From positions 1 through 64,000 of the forward strand of contig NZ_ATMR01000176.1 in the NCBI RefSeq assembly GCF_000427335.1: a DNA stretch of 64,000 nucleotides. Reading direction: 5' to 3'. Made by a program: the position numbers and the translations under genes. Shown here in pieces: positions 26,715 to 35,902 of this stretch; position 1 is the stretch's first letter; every line of letters starts with the position of its first letter. The notes beneath the pieces are model-generated. The model saw nothing but the letters and a program-made list of their open reading frames with translations. It did not search any database and was not told the DNA's origin. Origin of the DNA: Winogradskyella psychrotolerans RS-3 (GTDB lineage Bacteria > Bacteroidota > Bacteroidia > Flavobacteriales > Flavobacteriaceae).

Positions 26715-27682
26715 TTGACTATGAAATACTATTTAAATACACTTATTTTTATTCTGTTATTCTCTTTCTCATTCGGTCAGAACTCGCTAGGAAAAACAGA
26801 TGATTTAGGTCGAATACAAATCTCTACTTATGTGTCTGATCAAATTGATGGTTTACCAGGTTCTGCTAAAAATTTATTAGAAAATAAATTAAACCAAATA
26901 GCGACCATGAATGGCATGGGTGGATCTCAAAATTCAAGATTTATAATTACACCAAATATTACGCTATTATTTAAAGAAGTTCTTCCTGGTCCTCCGAGGA
27001 AAGTAGTCATTACTCTTGAAGTCTATTTTTATATTGGAGATGGAATGAAAGGAACTTTATTCTCATCAGAAACATTAAAAGTAAAAGGCGTTGGCACAAG
27101 TGATACTAAGGCGTACATTTCAGCTATTAAACAAATTAAAGCTAAAAACCCAATTTTTAAAAATTTTGTAGATCAAGGTAAAGTGAAGATTATAGAATAT
27201 TATAATTCTCAATGTGATTTTATTCTTAAAGAAGCAGAAGCAGCAAAAAGCAAAAAACACTATAATGTGGCAATTTCTAAGCTGATGGAAATCCCTCAAG
27301 TCACTAAGGAATGTTATGAAACAGCCATGGATCAAGTTGCCATTGTTTTTAAAGAAAAATTGATAACGAGTGTGAATACCATGTAACGAATGCCAATAAT
27401 GAATGGAATGCAGGGTTAGACGCTAATTCCGCAAATAAAGCTTCTACTCATTTGTCTTTAATAGACCCAGATTCTAAATGTTATGAAGAAGGAGTGAAAT
27501 TATCTCAACGCATCGGACAGAGAATACAAGAATTAGATCAAAGAGAATGGGATTTTAAAATGAAACAATATAAAAACAGAGAGGATAAAGAAAAAGCATT
27601 AATTGACGCTGTTAGAGATATTGGTGTTGCTCAAGCCAATAATCAACCAAAAAATGTTTATAATATAAAAGGTTGGTGGTGA
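26715..27682 (+). CDS. Exported protein of unknown function with helical C-terminus, frameshifted
   Basis: Signal peptide MKYYLNTLIFILLFSFSFGQ (preceded by two residues) and a beta-rich first half (RIQISTYVSDQI, RFIITPNITLLFKEV, KVVITLEVYFYIGDG), then helical TPR-like segments (CDFILKEAEAAKSKKHYNVA). One base missing in the A5 run at 27355-27359 ends the frame at 27386; with it restored the protein continues as DNECEYHVTNANNEWNAGLD and on to KGWW at 27682, about 322 residues. It begins 7 bp after the DUF6175 gene. Family not recognised. Confidence 0.7.
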
Positions 27683-28076
27683 TATAAATGCCTATTTATA
27701 AAACTACTAACCATTGCAAAAAATCTAAAGTTATAGATTTCTAAAATCTAAACTCTTTTAATTTCTTTTTTGATCTGAATTTAAAAAAAAGATGATGAAC
27801 AATCTTTAATAGACAGCCCTAGTTTATATATGCTAAATGTATTTTAAATAAATTACTCTCCTAAACATATTCTTGACAAAAGACATGCTGAAAAGTTAAA
27901 TAATAATATAATTTTACATGCCAATGAAGAAGAAGAAGAAGAAGAAGAAGAAGAAGATGGACATTCTATTGTTAAACATATAAAAAGTAAAGGAGAGTTA
28001 AAATCTTTATTTATAAAGTGAAGGAAAGAAAGTTAATCTCATACTTTATAAACCATAAATAATATAAATAATTACA
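27683..28076. other. Gap with a (GAA)10 tract and traces of a broken reading frame
   Basis: 394 bp. A frame from about 27860 to 28021 reads KHILDKRHAEKLNNN, ten Glu codons, then DGHSIVKHIKSKGELKS and a stop, but there is no start codon and upstream stops interrupt it. It may be the tail of a lost gene or another frameshift victim. Nothing else is clear before the holA stop codon. Confidence 0.4.
27926..27955 (+). repeat. (GAA)10 triplet microsatellite
   Basis: Ten uninterrupted GAA units, followed by GAT. In the open frame they would encode ten glutamates. Triplet copy changes would lengthen the run without shifting the frame. Confidence 0.9.
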
Positions 28077-28532
28077 CTACCCCAAAACTTTAACTAACAG
28101 TTCTTTAAGTAAGTCGCCTTGAGGTATTGCATTAGCACCTACACCTTTGCTTTTAACATCTGTTTCGCGAAGCACACCAATAATATAACTCACTTTTTTC
28201 ATGGGGTAATTACGAGCAGCATCTAAATATTCATTAACAAAATAAGGATTCACTTTTAATGCCGAAGCCACACTACGTGGATTTTTGTCAGACATACCAT
28301 GAAGATGTAATAAGTCTGAAAAGAATTTAAACAACAAAGCAACAGAAACAACTATAGGATTATCCTTTGGGTTTTCAGCAAAATACTTAGCAATTTGGTG
28401 TGCCTTTACTGCATTTCTACTACCAACTGCTTTGCGTAGTTCAAAATTATTGTAATCTTTACTTATACCAATATTTTCCTCAATATGCTCTGGTGTAATT
28501 TGAGTCCCTGCTGGTAAAACGATCTTAAGTTT
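28077..28532 (-). repeat. holA 3' end, second copy of a 456-bp direct repeat
   Basis: Same length and orientation as 23030-23485, offset 5047 bp. Only a few differences are seen over most of it, with more near the stop codon. The two copies bracket about 4.6 kb with the four exported-protein genes. Confidence 0.9.
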
Positions 28533-29081
28533 CTTAAGTTCGTTATCAATTTTACTAAGATCGGTACCAAGAAATTCAACCAGCATTTGAGCTGCCTTTG
28601 GAGATATAATATAATCCTGACCAGCTAAAACCCGTCTAATCCAATCAGCTACCTGATTTTCATACATTTTCTTACTTTCGAAAACAACATTATCTTTTTT
28701 AAGCGCTTTATACAACGCCTTACGCTTATCTATTTTTTTGTACTTATAGTTAAGAACTAAAACTGTTGAAGGTTGCGGGTTAGCAGCATATTTTGCCAAC
28801 TGCTCTATGGTTCTGCTTAAATCTTGTGCTTCTTTAACAATCACTACTTGGCGTTCTGCCATCATAGGGTAACGCTTAGCATTACTCACAATATCGTCTA
28901 TAGACACATCGCGTCCGTAAAGCACCATTTGGTTAAAACCTTTTTCCGTTTCATCTAAAAGATGCTCTTCAATATAATCGGATATTTTATCAATATAATA
29001 GGCTTCCTCACCCATTAAAAAGTAGATAGGTTTTATATCTCCCTTTTTTATTGCAGCTACTATTTCTTTTATTTCGTCCAA
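28077..29081 (-). CDS. holA: DNA polymerase III subunit delta
   Basis: About 334 residues from a TTG start at 29079-29081 (MDEIKEIVAAIKKGDIKPIYF), which fits the family better than the ATG 30 bp earlier. The N-terminal block GEEAYYIDKISDYIEE is typical of HolA, followed by the AAA+-like domains and the helical C-terminus. The delta subunit opens the beta sliding clamp within the clamp loader. The last 152 codons are duplicated at 23030-23485, but this copy is complete. It is divergent from the HsdR-N-like gene. Confidence 0.9.
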   Translation of the reverse strand: MDEIKEIVAAIKKGDIKPIYFLMGEEAYYIDKISDYIEEHLLDETEKGFNQMVLYGRDVSIDDIVSNAKRYPMMAERQVVIVKEAQDLSRTIEQLAKYAANPQPSTVLVLNYKYKKIDKRKALYKALKKDNVVFESKKMYENQVADWIRRVLAGQDYIISPKAAQMLVEFLGTDLSKIDNELKKLKIVLPAGTQITPEHIEENIGISKDYNNFELRKAVGSRNAVKAHQIAKYFAENPKDNPIVVSVALLFKFFSDLLHLHGMSDKNPRSVASALKVNPYFVNEYLDAARNYPMKKVSYIIGVLRETDVKSKGVGANAIPQGDLLKELLVKVLG

Positions 29082-29222
29082 ATTATAAAAATACCAAGTT
29101 AAAAATTTCAAATTCTAAATGCTTAATTCAGCTTTACACTAAATTATTTCGATTTTAGTAATTGAAAATTGTGATTTGTGCTATTCTGCTTTAACTTTGA
29201 AAAAAATAAGCTATCCAAGGTG

Positions 29223-29672
29223 TTGCAAGAACTCAACTTTCCAAAGTTTGAATACCGTTTCAAAAGTACAGAAAATAAAGTTTCTATTTTTGATGTCATT
29301 CGGAAAAAATTTATCATTCTTCAACCCGAAGAATGGGTAAGACAACACTGCGTTCATTATCTAATTAATGAGAAAAAATTCCCAAAATCATTGATAAATG
29401 TTGAAAAAGAACTGATTATAAATGGCTTAAAAAAACGTTATGACATTGTCATTTTTAATTCCGACGGTAGTATTCATTTAATCGTAGAATGTAAATCGCA
29501 CAGCATACAAATAGATCAGACTACTTTTGATCAAATTGCACGTTATAACTTAGCTTTAAATGCATCCTATTTAATGGTAACTAATGGTTTTAATCATTAT
29601 TATTGTGAAATGGATTTTGAAGCAGAACGGTTTTCTTTTTTAAGAGATATTCCCAATTATACACCACACTAA
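29223..29672 (+). CDS. HsdR N-terminal-like restriction-fold protein
   Basis: About 149 residues from the TTG at 29223 (MQELNFPKFEYRFKS), the start I expect from relatives; GTG at 29178 would add 15 residues. The core IRKKFIILQPEEWVRQHCVHYL, then KRYDIVIFNSDG...LIVECKSHS, is the PD-(D/E)XK nuclease fold of the HsdR_N_2 family, with the ExK of VECK. No helicase or HsdM/HsdS genes are nearby, so it is a stand-alone nuclease-fold protein, often found beside holA in this group. It lies immediately before the GT2 gene with no gap. Confidence 0.8.
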   Translation: MQELNFPKFEYRFKSTENKVSIFDVIRKKFIILQPEEWVRQHCVHYLINEKKFPKSLINVEKELIINGLKKRYDIVIFNSDGSIHLIVECKSHSIQIDQTTFDQIARYNLALNASYLMVTNGFNHYYCEMDFEAERFSFLRDIPNYTPH

Positions 29673-30665
29673 ATGTTACAAACCAAAGATATAGCGATTG
29701 TTATTTTAAACTGGAATGGGAAAGCCTTGCTTGAACAATTTTTACCTTCTGTTATAAACCATTCTGATGATGCTATCATTTATGTCGCTGATAATGCATC
29801 AACTGATGATTCTGTTAGTTTTGTTTCTGAGCATTTTCCAAATGTAGTATTAATTCAGAACGTTGAAAATGGTGGCTATGCAAAAGGTTATAATGAGGCT
29901 TTAAAACACGTTAAAGAACCTCTACTCTGCTTACTTAATAGTGATATTGAAGTCACAGAAAATTGGCTTCAAGCTATTATTTCAGAATTTAATAGCAATG
30001 AGAATACAGCTATCATTCAACCTAAAATTTTAGACTATAAAAATAAATCACATTTTGAATATGCTGGTGCTGCTGGTGGATTCATAGATAAGTACGGTTA
30101 TCCGTATTGCAGAGGACGAATTTTTGACACCATTGAAGAAGATAACGGCCAATACAATGATACTAGAACTATTTTTTGGGCATCAGGCGCGTGTCTTTTT
30201 ATAAAAAACGATGTATTTAAAAGTTTAAAAGGTTTTGATGAAGCCTATTTTGCTCACATGGAAGAGATTGATTTATGCTGGCGCGCATTTAATGCCAACT
30301 ATATCACAATATATGTTGGGACTTCTACTGTCTATCATGTTGGTGGTGCGACCTTGAATAATACTAATCCCAAGAAAACCTATCTTAATTTTAGAAATAG
30401 CTTATTTACTCTAGTAAAAAATGCAGATACTAATTGGGCTTTTAGAGTTTTGTTTAGGATGCTATTAGATGGTGTTGCAGCGATGCGTTTCTTGTTTCAA
30501 CTAAAACCAGCATTTCTATTTGCTATTTTAAAAGCACACCTATCTTTTTACTATAATTTACCTCGCCTCTTAAAACAACGAAAACAGCTTTCTAAGCGTT
30601 CTGGTTATTACGAAACAAACACTATTGTTTGGTCTTATTTCATAAATAAACGAACTCAGTTTTAA
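29673..30665 (+). CDS. GT2 family glycosyltransferase
   Basis: 330 residues. The N-terminal GT-A domain shows DIAIVILNWNGKALL, VADNASTDDSV, NGGYAKGYNEAL and the nucleotide-sugar LLNSDIEV (DxD-type), with the acceptor block FDEAYFAHMEEIDLCWRA typical of rhamnosyl-type GT2 enzymes. The C-terminal part has amphipathic segments that may touch the membrane. It would add a sugar to a surface glycan. It starts directly after the stop codon of the previous gene. Confidence 0.88.
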   Translation: MLQTKDIAIVILNWNGKALLEQFLPSVINHSDDAIIYVADNASTDDSVSFVSEHFPNVVLIQNVENGGYAKGYNEALKHVKEPLLCLLNSDIEVTENWLQAIISEFNSNENTAIIQPKILDYKNKSHFEYAGAAGGFIDKYGYPYCRGRIFDTIEEDNGQYNDTRTIFWASGACLFIKNDVFKSLKGFDEAYFAHMEEIDLCWRAFNANYITIYVGTSTVYHVGGATLNNTNPKKTYLNFRNSLFTLVKNADTNWAFRVLFRMLLDGVAAMRFLFQLKPAFLFAILKAHLSFYYNLPRLLKQRKQLSKRSGYYETNTIVWSYFINKRTQF

Positions 30666-30724
30666 ATATTTATAAAACTGTTAAAATTTATGTTAATCCA
30701 TGGTCGGAGAACTTTTGTTTTCCA

Positions 30725-30732
30725 TAATTTTG
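30725..30732 (+). promoter_or_regulatory. Possible -7 promoter element of the OmpA gene
   Basis: TAATTTTG matches the Bacteroidota -7 consensus TAnnTTTG exactly, 37 bp before the ATG at 30770. The -33 TTG is not found at the expected distance, so the assignment is tentative. Confidence 0.35.
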
Positions 30733-30769
30733 CTATGTTAAAATTAACGATTTAAACTAAAATTCAATT

Positions 30770-31627
30770 ATGAAAAAATTAATGTTATTAGGTGTTTGTT
30801 CAATGTTGTTTTTAGCATCTTGTGTGTCTAAGAAAGAACATGTTGCGCTACAAGAAAAATATCAAGAAACCCAAGACTTATTAAATACTGCAACCGTTAA
30901 ATTAAACAGTTGTCTCTCTGATGTTGCCGCTGCAAATGCGAGAGTAGAAACAATGAAAGATCAATTGGCTGATTTACGTAAGTCAAATCAAGATTTAATT
31001 GATACAAAAGGTGATTTAACTATCTTAACTAAGAAAGGTTCTGAAAACCTTGAGAAGTCTTTAGAGAGCTTAAAAGAACGTGATTTAAAAATTACAAGAT
31101 TACAAGATGCGTTAACTAAAAAGGATAGTGTAACACTTGCTGTTGTAACTAGTCTTAAGAAAGCTGTTGGTATCAATGATCCAGATATCGAAATTAATGT
31201 AGAAAAAGGGGTTGTATTTATTTCTATCGCAGATAAGTTATTATTCCAAAGTGGAAGCTATACTGTAACAACTAGAGCTAACGAAATATTAGCTAAAGTT
31301 GCTAAAGTTATAAATAGCAAACCGGATTTTGAAGCTATGGTTGAATCTCATACAGATAATTTATCTTACAACAAGCCACCATTAGTTGACAACTGGGATT
31401 TAAGTGTAAAACGTGCAACTTCTGTTGTTAGAGTTTTAGAGAGCTTAGATGTTAATCCACAACAATTAATTGCTGCTGGTCGTAGTTCTTACGTTCCTTT
31501 AGTAGAAAACGATTCTGCTGAAAATAGAGCGAAAAACAGACGTACTCGTATTGTGGTAATGCCTAAAATTGACCAATTCTATGAAATGGTTGAAAATGAA
31601 ATGAAAAATTTATCTGAAGGAAAATAA
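30770..31627 (+). CDS. OmpA family lipoprotein
   Basis: 285 residues. Lipobox LASC at about residues 15-18. Residues 20-120 form a long coiled coil (many heptads with Glu/Lys/Leu). The C-terminal OmpA domain (about 150-270) has LLFQSGSYTVTTRANEIL, VESHTDN, DNWDLSVKRATSVVRVLE and GRSSYVP...NRRTRIVVMP, with Asp and Arg for peptidoglycan diaminopimelate binding. It would link the outer membrane or its lipoprotein layer to the cell wall. It ends before a strong terminator. Confidence 0.9.
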   Translation: MKKLMLLGVCSMLFLASCVSKKEHVALQEKYQETQDLLNTATVKLNSCLSDVAAANARVETMKDQLADLRKSNQDLIDTKGDLTILTKKGSENLEKSLESLKERDLKITRLQDALTKKDSVTLAVVTSLKKAVGINDPDIEINVEKGVVFISIADKLLFQSGSYTVTTRANEILAKVAKVINSKPDFEAMVESHTDNLSYNKPPLVDNWDLSVKRATSVVRVLESLDVNPQQLIAAGRSSYVPLVENDSAENRAKNRRTRIVVMPKIDQFYEMVENEMKNLSEGK

Positions 31628-31648
31628 TCCGAATAGATTTTAATATAG

Positions 31649-31678
31649 AAAAGCCCAATGCGTTTGCATTGGGCTTTT
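31649..31678 (+). terminator. Intrinsic terminator of the OmpA gene
   Basis: AAAAGCCCAATGC (31649-31661), loop GTTT, and GCATTGGGCTTTT (31666-31678) form a perfect 13-bp stem ending in Ts. The stem is GC-rich and stands out from the AT-rich surroundings. It may also serve the converging VWA gene. Confidence 0.9.
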
Positions 31679-31694
31679 TATTTTCTGTTAGCTT

Positions 31695-33785
31695 TTAGTT
31701 TAAAATATCATAAGATTTTACCAATCTAATAAACTCAGCTCTATACCCATCTTTGTCCTCTCCTCTTCCATTATTGGCTAATGCAATCACTTTAGATGAT
31801 GAAGCACTATTGAAATATTTAGAGTGTCTTAATTGCATTCCGAATAAAGCTACAGCAGAAGCAAAATTCATATCATCAGATGCTTCAGTTATTATATCAT
31901 TTTGAACGTGCACCATTTCTATACTCTTATCCTCATTTGGTTTTTTATACCTGAATTTTACAGTAAATAATTCATCTTCATAATTTGAAGCCACTTCAGA
32001 TTTGGTATACTTTAAATCTGATACTTTTTTAAGATAATCACTTTTAATTCCAACAGGAATAATTTCATACAAAGCTGTAACCGTATGTCCACTTCCTAAT
32101 TCACCAGCATCTTTAGTATCATCTATAAATTCCTCGTCTGCCAATAACCTATTTTCATAACCAATCAATCGATATGCCTGAACTTTTCTGGGATTAAATT
32201 CTACTTGAATTTTAACATCCTTTGCTATTGTAAAAAGTGTGCCGCCAAACTCTTTACCAAATACTTTTTGTGCTTCTTGCATATTATCTATATATGCATG
32301 ATTCCCATTACCTTTATCTGCCAGTGTTTCTAATTTTGAATCTTTATAGTTGCCATAACCAAAGCCTAGAACAGATAAGAATACACCTGATTTTCGTTTC
32401 TCTTCAATTAAGGTTTGCATGTCATTATCGCTAGAAGCTCCTACATTAAAATCTCCATCAGTTGCTAAGATGACACGATTGTTTCCTGTTTTTTTAAAAT
32501 TCTTTTCGGCTAATTGATAAGCTAATTCAATGCCTGCACCACCAGCTGTAGAACCACCATAATTCAATTTATCTAAAGCTGATAATATCGTTTCTTTTTC
32601 ATTACCAGAGGTTGGTTCTAAAACAACACCGGCGGCACCAGCATATACTACAATCGATACTTTATCTTTTTCTCTAAGTTGATTAACTAAAAGTTTAAAC
32701 GCACTCTTTAATAAAGGTAATTTATTCTGCGACCCCATAGATCCTGATACATCTATTAAAAATGTTAAATTAGAAGCTGGCAATTCAGCATTTTCATACG
32801 TCTTACCTTGTAACCCGATTCTAACCAATTGTGTGTCTTTGTGCCATGGTGTTGTTACCACCTCTGTATTAATAGAAAATGGATGCTCATCTGTAGGTTG
32901 CGGATAATTGTAATTGAAGTAATTCACCATTTCTTCGAGCTTTACAGCATTTGGAGGAATGGTTTCTCCATTGTTAATCATGCGTCTAACGTTGCTGTAA
33001 CCTGCTTTATCAACATCTATTGAGAACGTAGAAAGCGCAGCAAGATTGGTTCGCTTAAAACTATTCTCTTCAATTTGAGTATAAGTTTCATTCAGAAAAT
33101 TATCAATATCTTCAAAATTAATATTGTTTTTATATCCTTTTGTTCTTAAAACAATAACTCCTTTTGTCCCTTCATAACCATAAATAGCATGACCTTGAAG
33201 CGCATTCAAGATTTCAATATGCTTAATTTTATCTGTTTTAATATTTCTGAATTCGCTTTCAGAAATCGGCTTCCCATTTAAAATATAAAGTGCTTCTTTT
33301 GAATTTACTGAAGCACTATCCCTGATAACAATATTTGATGATGTTCTTGGTGTTCCGTTTGAATTTGTAACTAAAACTCCTGAAACCTTTCCCGAAAGTT
33401 TTGAAGCTATAGTTGGTTTTAGCTTGGAGTAATTTGTGTAACCATGTCTAGTTGAGACACCATAAGCAACAACAACTATTTCATCTAAACTACTTTGATC
33501 TTCCTTGAGAATTACATCATAGATTAGGATGGCTCCAATAATTAGTTGCTGAGTTTGCATACCAACATAAGACACTTCTATAATATCACCAACATTAGCA
33601 TTTAATTTAAAGTTACCGTCAAAATCGGTTTGGGCGCCAACAGTGCTTCCTTTTATAATAATACTGGCACCGGGCAACGGTAAACCATCAATAGCAGTTG
33701 TTACTGTTCCTGTAATTATTTTTTCTTGAGCTATCATGCATCCTGAGGACAACATAAAGCATAAAATGAATACTTGATTTTTCAT
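31695..33785 (-). CDS. VWA-domain protein with carboxypeptidase-like and TonB-plug-like N-terminus
   Basis: 696 residues. Signal peptide, then a CarboxypepD_reg-like domain (about 22-95), then a stretch like a TonB plug (SLDEIVVVAYGVSTRHGY, GVLVTNSNGTPRT...IRDSASVNS, about 95-215). A YfbK-type von Willebrand region follows (NYFNYNYPQP, then TFLIDVSGSMGS with the MIDAS DxSxS, about 255-570) and a DUF3520-like C-terminus. It is probably in the periplasm or at the surface. The plug-like part has no barrel, so it cannot be a receptor. The combination recurs in Bacteroidota, function unknown. Confidence 0.82.
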   Translation of the reverse strand: MKNQVFILCFMLSSGCMIAQEKIITGTVTTAIDGLPLPGASIIIKGSTVGAQTDFDGNFKLNANVGDIIEVSYVGMQTQQLIIGAILIYDVILKEDQSSLDEIVVVAYGVSTRHGYTNYSKLKPTIASKLSGKVSGVLVTNSNGTPRTSSNIVIRDSASVNSKEALYILNGKPISESEFRNIKTDKIKHIEILNALQGHAIYGYEGTKGVIVLRTKGYKNNINFEDIDNFLNETYTQIEENSFKRTNLAALSTFSIDVDKAGYSNVRRMINNGETIPPNAVKLEEMVNYFNYNYPQPTDEHPFSINTEVVTTPWHKDTQLVRIGLQGKTYENAELPASNLTFLIDVSGSMGSQNKLPLLKSAFKLLVNQLREKDKVSIVVYAGAAGVVLEPTSGNEKETILSALDKLNYGGSTAGGAGIELAYQLAEKNFKKTGNNRVILATDGDFNVGASSDNDMQTLIEEKRKSGVFLSVLGFGYGNYKDSKLETLADKGNGNHAYIDNMQEAQKVFGKEFGGTLFTIAKDVKIQVEFNPRKVQAYRLIGYENRLLADEEFIDDTKDAGELGSGHTVTALYEIIPVGIKSDYLKKVSDLKYTKSEVASNYEDELFTVKFRYKKPNEDKSIEMVHVQNDIITEASDDMNFASAVALFGMQLRHSKYFNSASSSKVIALANNGRGEDKDGYRAEFIRLVKSYDILN

Positions 33786-33871
33786 AATAGTTGATTTATA
33801 AGTTTATGTAAACCTATAAACAAACACTATGATTTAAAACTAGCAATGAGTAAAGTACGTGTTTGAATGAG

Positions 33872-34956
33872 TTAACTCCCTAAAACAGCTTTTATCGTTT
33901 TTTTACGTTGAATTTTTCCGTTTACAGTTTCTGAAAACTTTTCTAGAGTATAGATTTCCTTAGGGACTTCAAACTTTCCTAAAGTTTTTAGCTCTTTTAT
34001 AGCCTTTCTAATATCATCTTTAGAATCTGTCGGATTTTCAACAATAAGAATCAATTTTTCGCCTAAAGTAACATCGTCTTCACCTGCCACAATAAAACGC
34101 TGTTTTATAGCGGGTTGTAATTTATCTTCTATTTGTTCTGGAAACAATTTTACTCCACCAGAATTAATAACATTATCGTAACGACCGAATAACTGAAAGC
34201 TAGTTTCTGACTGTAATTCGACAATATCATTAGTAATTAAGGCTTCTTCAACCAGTTTTGGAGCGTGTATAACTAAACAATTTCTATCGTCTTGTTCAAA
34301 AGTAACATGCTCTAAAGCTTTAAAATACGGTTCTTTTTCAGCAGATTTAGATTGTAACTGTCTTACAGCAATGTGTGTTACGGTTTCTGTCATTCCGTAA
34401 GTTTCAAAAAACTTAGGCTCACAGTTTTTAATTTTTCTAAAAGCGGTTTAGTGACTTTAGAACCACCAACAATAATCGATTTGATATTCTCAATATAATT
34501 AATGGTATGCTTTAATTGTATCGGAACCATAGCACAGAAATCATAAGTCTTGTCGTAATCAAAAATTGGCTGTGCAGAAGGTTCAACAAAATCAATTTCT
34601 AATCCTAAAACCAAGGCACGAACAAACATCATTTTACCTGCAATAAAGTGACTTGGTAAACAATGTAAAGCTTTATCTCCTGGTTCTAAACCGAAAAAAT
34701 TACCTGTAGCTATGGCAGAGTTAACCATCGCTTGTTTCATTAATTTAATTTCTTTTGGCTGACCTGTAGAGCCTGAAGTCGTTACATATAAAAAGTCTTT
34801 ATTATTTAACCAATCGATTAAAAAATTACCTGTTACTTTTTCGTAAGCCTCTCCTTCTTTGATAAGACTATAAGCAACTTCTTTTAGATCTTCGTGACTA
34901 AAATGAAGTCCATTAAACTTAAAACGGTTGTGTACTTTGTTATATTCTGGTGTCAT
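33872..34956 (-). CDS. menE: o-Succinylbenzoate-CoA ligase, frameshifted
   Basis: The gene is split: codons 1-188 in one frame (34956-34390) and the last 173 in another (34393-33872). One C missing at 34416-34417 accounts for it: restoring it gives the continuous TVSPKFFETYGMTETVTHIA, which spans the ANL adenylation core. The AMP-binding P-loop TTSGSTGQPKEIKL and the C-terminal hinge and lysine region (FSETVNGKIQRKK) are intact. The enzyme makes OSB-CoA in menaquinone synthesis. It is downstream of the CPBP gene and menC, with gaps of 1-4 bp. The organism needs menaquinone, so the lesion is probably a sequence error. Confidence 0.88.
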
Positions 34957-34959
34957 ATT

Positions 34960-35901
34960 CTACTCAATTATTTTATAATTTTCCTTTGGTGGCTCTTCTA
35001 CTTTTCCGAATAATTTATCTTTCCAGTTGGTCCATCCATATTTTTTTGAAAGTATGAATAGCATTAAAGGATAAACGATTAAAACGGGTAATATAATTTC
35101 TGAAATTGATCCTAATTCTGGTTCAGACATATCTTTAAAAAGTGCATCGGTTTGCAATGCTGTCCAATCTGCTGTTACTAATAGTGAAGCAATTAAATTA
35201 TTACCTAAATGAAAGCCTAAAGCTAACTCTAAGCCTTCATCCATTAACGTCATAATTCCTAAAAGTAATCCCGTTCCGATATAAAATATCATCATTTGCC
35301 AAAATCCAATAGCCCCTACCTCTGGATTTGCGCTATGCGCAACACCAAATAATATCGAGGTAAAAATTAGAGGGAACCATTTGTTCTTAACCAAAACACC
35401 TATATGCTGCATTAAATAACCTCTAAAGAGATACTCTTCCAACCCTATTTGAAACGGAAATAAAATAATACTTATTATAAATAGTATGGAAAATTTAACA
35501 GGATTAAACTGAAACACAATTTCAGATGAATCTATGGAATACATGATAAAAAACGTAACAATGGTATAAATTGTAATCATTAAAAATGAAAACAAAATGC
35601 GTTTATAATCTACCTTAAGTCTCGATGTTGTTAATGATAAGAGGCTTCTTTGGTGTATAAATTTAACCAAAACAAATAACAGTCCTAGCAAAAACACAAA
35701 GGGCAATAAATTAATGATTAATAATACACTTGATGGTAAATTCCAACTCTTCATGGCATCCATTGCAGCATCTAAATCACTTGGATCTGACGCTAAATAA
35801 AACACAAAATTACTAATAAAAATACCTGCTACTAAGATTGTTGTTAGGATAAACATCCAAAGTTCGCGTTGTCCTTTATAGGCTTGTTGTATATAATTCA
35901 T
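34960..35901 (-). CDS. CPBP family intramembrane metalloprotease
   Basis: 313 residues with about eight membrane segments. The active-site motifs are GLEEYLFRGYLM (EExxxR), FGVAHSANPEVG (His with the following region) and a later HLGNN (HxxxN). CPBP/Abi proteins cleave substrates within the membrane; the substrate here is unknown. It sits between menC and menE with 1- and 3-bp gaps, a fixed arrangement I recall from other flavobacteria, though no direct role in menaquinone synthesis is implied. Confidence 0.85.
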   Translation of the reverse strand: MNYIQQAYKGQRELWMFILTTILVAGIFISNFVFYLASDPSDLDAAMDAMKSWNLPSSVLLIINLLPFVFLLGLLFVLVKFIHQRSLLSLTTSRLKVDYKRILFSFLMITIYTIVTFFIMYSIDSSEIVFQFNPVKFSILFIISIILFPFQIGLEEYLFRGYLMQHIGVLVKNKWFPLIFTSILFGVAHSANPEVGAIGFWQMMIFYIGTGLLLGIMTLMDEGLELALGFHLGNNLIASLLVTADWTALQTDALFKDMSEPELGSISEIILPVLIVYPLMLFILSKKYGWTNWKDKLFGKVEEPPKENYKIIE

Positions 35902-35902
35902 G

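Noticed and set aside
27926..27955. The GAA tract as a phase-variation switch
   Set aside because: Triplet units do not change the frame, and there is no proper gene start, so on/off switching is unlikely.
29223..29672. A type I restriction system
   Set aside because: Only an HsdR N-terminal-like nuclease fold is present; no helicase domain, HsdM or HsdS gene is nearby.
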